Part shown: in pieces, positions 4,462 through 9,795 of the stretch | Layout of the letters: every line of letters starts with the position of its first letter | Position numbering within the stretch: the stretch's first letter is position 1 | The notes under the pieces: generated by a model | What the model was told of the DNA's origin: nothing | Seen by the model: only the letters and a program-made list of their open reading frames with translations | Database searches by the model: none | Translations under genes and position numbers: made by a program | Assembly: GCA_947175285.1 (NCBI GenBank) | Contig: CAMWMM010000146.1 | Location: 1 to 9,795 of the forward strand | From: an uncultured Lachnospiraceae bacterium | Lineage (GTDB): Bacteria; Bacillota_A; Clostridia; Lachnospirales; Lachnospiraceae | DNA length: 9,795 bases | Direction: 5' to 3'

Positions 4462-5270
4462 ATGTGCACCGCACTTGATGAACGTCCTCTGCTGGTCATG
4501 CCCAAGCTTGCCACGCTGATTGGACTGAATGAATCCATTGTATTGCAGCAAATCCATTACTGGCTCATAGGGAAAGAACAACGGCAGCAGGATTACATTG
4601 ATAGCCACTATTGGGTGTATAACACATATGAGCAATGGCAGGAGCAGTTCCCGTTCTGGTCTATTATGACTATCCGCCGCACTTTTACCAAATTGGAAAA
4701 CATGAATTTATTGACTGTTGGCAATTATAATATGGCCGAATTTGATAAAACAAAGTGGTATTCCATTAACTATGCAGCACTAAATAACCTTGTTTCCACG
4801 TCTGTTCAAATTGGCACGATGGAAGCGTTCAAAATGAACAGACTAATACCATAGACTACACAAAGACTACTACAAAGAGAGTTGAAGGATTAAAGGGTAT
4901 TCGTTCAAAACAAATTGTTAAAACTCCTTTTAATCCTTCCATACTGGAAAAGCAGATCATCAAATCATGTCAGTCTTATGACATACAGGACTGCAACCCT
5001 TATATTGACATAATCAGATACTATTACAGTGTATATGAAAAGACCTTTGGAAAAGAACACCCCAGACTATCTACTAAGGCAATGGATTCTGTTATAGACT
5101 CCTTCTTATGCAGCTCTGACAATCTGGATGGCCTTGAATATGATCCAGATGCTTACTACGCTATGATAGACAGGCACTTCCAGACAAAATATCAGGATTG
5201 CGATTACAATATCTGTCATTTTATGTCTGAGGAGATTCGGAATAACCGTTTTTACGAAACATGTTTCTAA
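4462..5270 (+). pseudogene. Frameshifted replication initiator (DnaD-like/phage replisome type)
   Basis: The first frame (4462-4854) begins CTALDERPLLVMPKLATLIG, with LNESIVLQQIHYWL, YNTYEQWQEQFPFWS, IRRTFTKLE and DKTKWYSINY: the winged-helix N-terminus of replication proteins from clostridial plasmids and phages. Near 4815-4830 the frame changes (a net loss of one base, or gain of two) and continues as VQNEQTNTIDYTKT to a conserved-looking C-terminus (YYYSVYEKTFGKEHPRLSTK, ... HFQTKYQDCDYNICHFM, ending at TAA 5270). The repaired protein would be about 269 residues, full length for the type. There is no good ribosome site before 4462, only 11 bases after the toxin gene, so the toxin-antitoxin module may have replaced the original leader. 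The frameshift should inactivate it unless bypassed. Confidence 0.75.
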
Positions 5271-5300
5271 TAACCCTGCTGCCTACTTGACACCATACTA

Positions 5301-5314
5301 CTGTCACATGACAG
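5301..5314. promoter_or_regulatory. Palindrome upstream of the Uma2 gene
   Basis: CTGTCA and TGACAG flank a CA centre, 78 bases before the Uma2 start. A TTGACA (5287-5292) precedes it, but I find no good -10 box at 16-18 bases, so it is only a possible operator. Confidence 0.3.
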
Positions 5315-5358
5315 CATCCAGCACTTGTATTAATCCTTATGTGAATACAACACATATA

Positions 5359-5386
5359 ACCACATACAAAAACCAGAAAGGAAGTG
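5359..5386 (+). repeat. Shared gene leader, copy 2 (other copy 3931-3959)
   Basis: ACCACATACAAAAACCAG followed by AAAGGAAGTG stands before the Uma2 start as its near-twin stands before the antitoxin start. It places the Uma2 ribosome site and argues for the ATG at 5393. Confidence 0.7.
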
Positions 5387-5392
5387 CATATT

Positions 5393-5956
5393 ATGCCACC
5401 AGCATTACAACCACAGCCTGAAATCATCTCCCTGGAACAGTACGAAGCTCTTCCAGAAAACAGGCGAGTAGAAGTCTTTGAGGGTGTTGTCTATGATATG
5501 GCCAGTCCGTCAGAAATCCACCAGACAATTTCCACAGAGCTGACTACTATCCTCAACACCTATATCAAAAGCAAGAAAGGCTCCTGTAGGGTGTTTCATG
5601 CTCCATTTGATGTTAAACTTGATGATAATCCTCTTATAATTGTCCAGCCTGATCTTATGATTGTATGTGACAAGGATAAATTGGACGGAAAACGTTGCAA
5701 CGGTGCGCCAGACTTCATCATTGAGATTGTTTCGCCTGGAAATCCTTCTGATGATTATATTCGCAAGCTATATTATTATAAAAATTACGGTGTGCGTGAA
5801 TACTGGATTGTAGACCCACGCCGTCAGAAAGTGATCGTTTATTACCTTAATCAAACAGATTTCGAAATGGAAACTTATACTTTTCAGGATAATATCAAAG
5901 TTAATATCTATGACAATCTATATATTGATTTCTCGGAACTGGATTTAGATATCTGA
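5393..5956 (+). CDS. Uma2-family (DUF820) PD-(D/E)XK nuclease-like protein
   Basis: The 187-residue protein has the whole Uma2 pattern: RVEVFEGVVYDMASPSEIHQ (25-44), FHAPFDVKL (68-76), VQPDLMIVCD (84-93), GAPDFIIEIVSP (104-115) and YIRKLYYYKNYGVREYWIVD (122-141). The probable nuclease residues are Asp87, Glu111 and Lys125, all present. The family has the restriction-endonuclease fold; its biological role is not settled, although it is common near mobile elements and in cyanobacteria. The GTG nine bases upstream overlaps the ribosome site AAAGGAAG, so I choose ATG 5393. It is the last gene of the plus-strand run and is followed by a strong terminator. Confidence 0.85.
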   Translation: MPPALQPQPEIISLEQYEALPENRRVEVFEGVVYDMASPSEIHQTISTELTTILNTYIKSKKGSCRVFHAPFDVKLDDNPLIIVQPDLMIVCDKDKLDGKRCNGAPDFIIEIVSPGNPSDDYIRKLYYYKNYGVREYWIVDPRRQKVIVYYLNQTDFEMETYTFQDNIKVNIYDNLYIDFSELDLDI

Positions 5957-5985
5957 TATTTGCATTTATGGGCATACCGAAAATG

Positions 5986-6024
5986 AAAACCTGCTGCCAA
6001 TATGTCACGCTGGCAGCAGGTTTT
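5986..6024. terminator. Strong bidirectional terminator built from two GGCAGCAG octamers
   Basis: AAAACCTGCTGCCA (5986-5999) and TGGCAGCAGGTTTT (6011-6024) form a perfect 14-bp stem with an 11-base loop. T runs follow on both strands (TTTTT to 6025 on plus; TTTTCATTTTC on minus). It lies 29 bases after the Uma2 stop and 67 bases after the end of the convergent NB-ARC gene, so it can end both transcripts. Confidence 0.9.
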
Positions 6025-6090
6025 TACATCCTTTTCTGCTTATGTAATTTTACAGTATTGCCTACATTTAACTATCTGTTTGTTTCATTC

Positions 6091-7736
6091 CTAATGACAC
6101 GAAAAAGGGCTTTTTCTTATCTCTCGTCTCTGTTCCTCTAGCCACTGCTCAAAATTGCCTTTTGGATTCCATTCAGAATACACTACTTTCATATTTTTAT
6201 ACACAATTTGTATATTTGGATGGTCTGCCCCCAACCTGACTAAGAAAATATTAAATGCTTTTTGGTAATAAGTTGTTGCTTTTTGGTATTCTCCCTGTCT
6301 CTCATACACATATGCTAGATTATTATAGCTCGTGGCGGTATCTGGATGCTCCTCTCCCAGTACCTTTTCGCTTATATGCAGTCCCTTTTTATACAGTTCT
6401 TCCGCTTTTTGGTATTTGCTATGTAATTTAACAAATAGGCAATACTTGATATAAAACTAACATGTTCTATATCTTTTTCCATGACCACTTTCTCAACAAT
6501 ACTTTCTGCAAAAGGAATGTATTTCTGACTTTCTAAAGCAGAACCATTTTCTTGTATTTTCAAACACCGTTGACATGACTCGATTAATCTAGGATGCTTT
6601 TCCACTTTCGGCTTACATTTCTCATAAATGAACTGTGCAAACACCGGATGCAGAGCATAGCTCTCCTGATCAATATCAAACTGCAACCACCCCTTCCGAT
6701 ATAACCCCATCAAGATATCATCGTCTTTACTAACACCAGCATCCGCAAGAAGCCATTCATTACATGTCTCCGCCGCCAAAGGAATATATGGAAACACAGA
6801 AAATGCCTCAAGAATGTTCTGCTCCTCTCCACTCAATTCAGACAGATTATACAATTTCTCATACTCTTTTTGGATATTTACCAGCTTATCCTCTTCATCC
6901 TTGTATTCCAGTTGAAACTTATTCTTATCCAGTTCGTCCCACAGGTCTTGTACTGTCCAATTCTTTTTCCAAGCTAAATGTGCCAAAAATTCAATAGTAA
7001 TAGTGTGCCTTGCCACCAATGTGTCTATAATATATTCCAAATGCGATACTTCTTCCTCTGATAACCTTTTCTTGACATCCTCATAACGAATCTTTTCATA
7101 AATTTCCCTGCATTTTCCTGTACTGAGAAAGCCGATTCGATACGGCTCAAACTCCTTACTGAACACCCTCCGTCTGGACGTGAGGATAACCGCTCCTGGT
7201 ATGCTCATTAACCGTTTCAGATTCGGATCCTCCCCTATTGACACATTCACATTATCAACAAATAGCAACAGCTTCCCACCCGATGCAAGATATTCCAGTT
7301 CTTTCCATGCTGCCTCCTGATTATCCTCTTGTTGTGCCTGTTTCCTAAACTTTAAACAGTTCTGCAAGCTACTATTCATATCGCCATCGTACTCAATATA
7401 GCCAATATGCTTGAATGGAACATTTTTACCTTTACCGTTTCTTGCACTATATTCCTCAAATAATTTCCTGCAGATGTGCGTCTTCCCAATCCCGCCCATA
7501 CCACTTACCAGAGCAGATTTGCGCCCTTCCTCTATTCTCTGACGCAGCTCCTGCAGTTCCGTTTCACGCCCAGTAAAATATGTTGTAGGCTTTATATCGG
7601 CATTGTGCGTAACTACAAATTCACGTTCAGAACCCTGAAGCATTGATACATAGTAGTTTTTTGTCTGATTACCTCCAATATAATCACCCTGTACATTATC
7701 CTCTTCAAGATGATTATCTATTTTCTGATCCACCAT
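6091..7736 (-). pseudogene. NB-ARC/TPR protein (NLR-like sensor, module B) with frameshift
   Basis: The first frame (7736 to 6372) gives the N-terminal motif GDYIGGNQTKNYY (17-29), linker FTGRETEL, Walker A GMGGIGKT (79-86), Walker B LLLFVD (156-161), sensor VILTSRRR (183-190), a winged-helix region, and LHPV (362-365) in the place of the NLR MHD motif. Near 6415 one base seems to be lost (GCAAATACC): the frame ends in KKRKNCIKRDCI, whereas the other frame reads on as YQKAEELYKKGLHISEKVLG, EEHPDTATSYNNLAYVYERQ and further TPR sequence to TAG at 6091. Repaired, it is about 547 residues: motif, NB-ARC, winged helix, short TPR tail. TPRs usually sense the ligand, so the loss probably inactivates it or shuts off sensing. 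GGAGG precedes the start, 15 bases after the TIR gene. Confidence 0.85.
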
Positions 7737-7751
7737 CCCCCACCTCCAATA

Positions 7752-8402
7752 TCAACTCCTTAGTATCGCTTTCTCTATCTGTACTTCCACATCCTTAATA
7801 TCTGGATTGTTCCGATCAGCAACCATACTCAAAAACTCACCTATGGATGATGCAATGCTTTTATAGCGCTTCAAATCTGCTGACAACTCAACCGCGTTGG
7901 CCGGATCCAGTCCCTTTATAGCAGCTTCCAACTTATCACATTCCTGCTGCCAGTACTTTATATACTCCGCACGTACCAACGGATCATATATGCCTGTCTC
8001 TACAACAGCCGGAAATATCCTGTCTGCATACTCCCGTTCTTTCATAATCTCCGTAACTTCAAACATACAGTTCTTTGATCTCAGGTATGAATCACTAACA
8101 ACCAAAACCGCGTAATCCTGCTCACGAATGCTCTTCATAAACTCACGTATACTTTTCCATGCACCAATATCACGCACATCTCTTTTCACAGTTATTCCGG
8201 GAATCCTTGACAGGTACTTATCAATTCTATCTGCAGTTTCACCATCGTGCCAATTATAAGAGAGGAATATTGTTTTGTCATTCCCCTGCTTCACATCCTT
8301 TTGAGTTTGCTGGTTATAATAATTGTTCGTAATACTGTTTCCCCCTACATAGCTGCCCCCTATTGTAACATTGTTCAGGTCATTAATAATTTGTTGTCCC
8401 AT
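7752..8402 (-). CDS. TIR-domain protein with N-terminal homotypic motif, module B effector
   Basis: This is a 216-residue protein. An N-terminal Gly/Asn-rich segment (VTIGGSYVGGNSITNNYY, 12-29) is followed by a TIR domain from about 44 to 135: box 1 IFLSYNWHD (45-53), DVRDIGAW (75-82), AVLVVSDSYLRSKNCMFEV (98-116). Glu115 in the SKNCMFE motif fits the catalytic glutamate of NAD-cleaving TIR domains. A helical C-terminal part (about 145-216) follows. I prefer ATG 8402 over 8417: a GGAG lies 9 bases before it, and none precedes 8417. Its neighbour downstream is the NB-ARC/TPR protein with a matching N-terminal motif, so this is a split TIR-NLR: sensor activation would cluster the TIR proteins and deplete NAD+. 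That mechanism is inferred from known TIR immune systems. Confidence 0.85.
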   Translation of the reverse strand: MGQQIINDLNNVTIGGSYVGGNSITNNYYNQQTQKDVKQGNDKTIFLSYNWHDGETADRIDKYLSRIPGITVKRDVRDIGAWKSIREFMKSIREQDYAVLVVSDSYLRSKNCMFEVTEIMKEREYADRIFPAVVETGIYDPLVRAEYIKYWQQECDKLEAAIKGLDPANAVELSADLKRYKSIASSIGEFLSMVADRNNPDIKDVEVQIEKAILRS

Positions 8403-8466
8403 AGCCCTTATCTCCATAAATGTTCATAATATGCCACGACTAAGTCTTCTACAGAAATTTGAATCC

Positions 8467-8488
8467 TTGGCAGCAGGATATACTATAA
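8467..8488. repeat. 22-base repeat, copy 2 (other copy 1140-1161)
   Basis: It is identical to 1140-1161 and overlaps the predicted -10 box of the TIR gene. On the minus strand it reads TTATAGTATATCCTGCTGCC. Confidence 0.8.
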
Positions 8489-8510
8489 CATCTTTCCTAT
8501 AATTGAGCAA
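8482..8510 (-). promoter_or_regulatory. Predicted promoter of module B (TIR gene)
   Basis: On the minus strand TTGCTC (8505-8510) and TATAGT (8482-8487) are 17 bases apart, about 80 bases before the TIR start. The -10 box lies within the 22-base repeat. Confidence 0.5.
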
Positions 8511-8552
8511 ATTTGAAAATTTACCAAAGTTTCCTTAAATGACTGAAAAATA

Positions 8553-8581
8553 AAGACATCACGCCTTTTTGGGTGTATACT
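8553..8581 (+). promoter_or_regulatory. Predicted promoter of the transposase
   Basis: AAGACA (8553-8558) and TATACT (8576-8581) are 17 bases apart, about 40 bases before the transposase start. Confidence 0.45.
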
Positions 8582-8621
8582 GTTTTTGACACAAACAATA
8601 ACCTACAAAGGATGATGCCTT

Positions 8622-9795
8622 ATGGAAAACAGTATATACCATTCTGAACTGCTTTACAACTGCTTTAAAAAATTAAGTTTATGCAAAATCTTTCCACAGA
8701 CGACCATGAAGCATATCATGGCCATACTGATATCTGTCTTTTCATTCGGATATCATGGAAAAACCATTGACTTCGAAAAATACAGCCCCTGTCATCGTAC
8801 TACGGTTGCACATTTCCTCAATAAAGGAACATGGAATGATCCAGGACTGGAAGATATAATCAAAAGTACTGTCATACAGTTCATCTATAAAGAAGCCATG
8901 CAGTCTGGTAAACCCGTATTCTGTATTGTGGATGATACCATCTCTTCCAAAACAAAGCCTTCGTCACGGGCCCTGCATCCGATTGAAGATGCGTATTTTC
9001 ATCAGTCCCACCTTAAGGGAAAGCAGGATTATGGGCATCAGGCTGTATCTGTAATGCTCTCCTGCAATAACATTGTGCTCAATTATGCCATCGTCATGTA
9101 TGACAAGACAAAGTCAAAGGTGAAGATTGTGCAGGAGATCGCAGATGAACTGCCTGTGCCGCCAGTGATCTCCTATTTCCTATGCGACAGCTGGTATACA
9201 TGCGGCAGTATTATGGATGCTTTTATCAAAAAAGGCTTCTATACAATTGGGGCCATGAAGACGAACCGGATACTGTATTCCCACGGCATAAAACAGAAGC
9301 TCAGTGAGTTAGCCCTGCATATACGGAAAACAGATGCCGCTGTCAGCTTTGTGACCGCTCACAGCCGGGAATATTATGTCTACCGGTATGAAGGAAACCT
9401 TAATGGTATTGAAAATGCAGTGGTACTGATCACTTATCCGAAGGATGCATTCCATACTCCCAAAGCCCTGTGGGCTTTCATCAGCACAGATGTTTCATTA
9501 AGTACCCAGGAGATTCTGGACAAATATGTGGAACGATGGCCGGTGGAAGTATTTTTCCGTCAGTCAAAGAACAAACTGGCATTTGACAGATACCAGATCC
9601 GTTCAGCGGAAGGGATCCGTAGATATTGGCTGCTGATGTCGCTGGCACATCTGATTGCATGTACCGGTTGTGGTGAAACCATGTCTTTTGAGGACGGATA
9701 TGCATTTATTTGCAGCCACATTCAGGAGGAGCGGATCCGTTATATATATCAATGCGGAGCGAGGCATGTCCTTTTTGAGGAAGTCCGGGCTATGG
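8622..9795 (+). CDS. DDE transposase (IS4 superfamily, IS701-like), partial
   Basis: A frame of 391 codons from ATG 8622 is open to the window edge, so the C-terminus is missing. It has the elements of a DDE transposase: IVDDTISSKTKPSS with Asp104/Asp105, FLCDSWYTC with Asp189, and YVERWPVEVFFRQSKNKLAF with Glu309, the last being the Y-(2)-R-(3)-E-(6)-K-type signature of the IS4 superfamily. The length and the DDE spacing best suit IS701-like or related DDE families, but I cannot fix the family without the ends. AAAGGA (8607-8612) lies 9 bases before the start. The gene is intact as far as seen and carries none of the GGCAGCAG octamers that crowd its neighbourhood, which fits a later arrival. 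Confidence 0.85.
   Translation, partial: MENSIYHSELLYNCFKKLSLCKIFPQTTMKHIMAILISVFSFGYHGKTIDFEKYSPCHRTTVAHFLNKGTWNDPGLEDIIKSTVIQFIYKEAMQSGKPVFCIVDDTISSKTKPSSRALHPIEDAYFHQSHLKGKQDYGHQAVSVMLSCNNIVLNYAIVMYDKTKSKVKIVQEIADELPVPPVISYFLCDSWYTCGSIMDAFIKKGFYTIGAMKTNRILYSHGIKQKLSELALHIRKTDAAVSFVTAHSREYYVYRYEGNLNGIENAVVLITYPKDAFHTPKALWAFISTDVSLSTQEILDKYVERWPVEVFFRQSKNKLAFDRYQIRSAEGIRRYWLLMSLAHLIACTGCGETMSFEDGYAFICSHIQEERIRYIYQCGARHVLFEEVRAM

Larger units (their letters stand above)
781..8476. repeat. Dispersed octamer GGCAGCAG / CTGCTGCC, 18 copies
   Basis: On the plus strand GGCAGCAG starts at 931, 1142, 2774, 2843, 4049, 4583, 6012 and 8469, and CTGCTGCC at 781, 1777, 1824, 1919, 2742, 2978, 3831, 5277, 5991 and 7944. 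Equal base use would predict about 0.3 copies in this length on both strands. Copies occur between genes and in different codon frames inside genes. Sixteen of the 18 lie in 781-6019, and none is seen in the transposase gene. Confidence 0.8.
8540..9795 (+). mobile_element. Insertion sequence, right part beyond the window
   Basis: The transposase gene and its promoter define an insertion sequence that continues past the window edge. The left end must lie between the module B promoter (ends 8510) and about 8553, but without the right end I cannot find the terminal inverted repeat or a target duplication, so the start given is approximate. Confidence 0.5.

Noticed and set aside
4333..4635. Minus-strand open frame of 100 codons
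   Set aside because: It is antisense to the YafQ-like toxin and the replication initiator, both of which have recognisable motifs.
9481..9705. Minus-strand open frame of 74 codons
   Set aside because: It is antisense to the transposase gene, whose DDE motifs are clear.

Overview
The window looks like an accessory region of a low-GC Firmicute, most likely a gut Clostridium of the Lachnospiraceae type. The evidence is the AT-rich sequence, the strong AAAGGAG/AAGGAAG ribosome binding sites, and protein families that I recognise from integrative elements and plasmids of that group. It is a patchwork of mobile-element genes between two NLR-like (STAND ATPase) immune modules.

Left end (35-683, minus strand): module A. 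A 77-residue protein with one hydrophobic N-terminal segment overlaps the start of an NB-ARC ATPase gene that is cut off after its Walker A region.

Positions 684-1555 are poor in genes but rich in signals: a 12-bp tandem repeat, phased GTTACA iterons, several perfect hairpins and a duplicated operator-like block, ending at the promoter of an XRE repressor (1556-1939, plus). This may be an old replication or transfer origin, or a control region.

Positions 1785-3491 (minus strand) hold a run of small mobile-element genes: a HTH protein, a 58-residue protein, a decayed gene, a 95-residue protein, a 39-residue protein and a HIRAN-domain protein. A control region at 3561-3654 with three copies of an ACTATG..C.TAGT operator separates them from a plus-strand run: ribbon-helix-helix protein, antitoxin, YafQ-like toxin, frameshifted replication initiator, and Uma2-family nuclease. 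A strong bidirectional terminator lies at 5986-6024.

Right part (6091-8402, minus strand): module B. A TIR-domain protein is followed by an NB-ARC/TPR protein that carries a frameshift near 6415. The plus-strand open frame from 8622 to the window edge is a DDE transposase.

The most interesting signal is that each NB-ARC protein starts with a short Gly/Asn-rich motif that matches the motif in its own partner (NGS[FY]AGRDL in module A, G[SD]Y[VI]GGN..NYY in module B). This suggests split NLRs whose effector and sensor recognise each other through a homotypic, possibly amyloid-like motif. A second striking feature is the octamer GGCAGCAG, present 18 times on either strand. Several genes are broken, so the region appears to be decaying.
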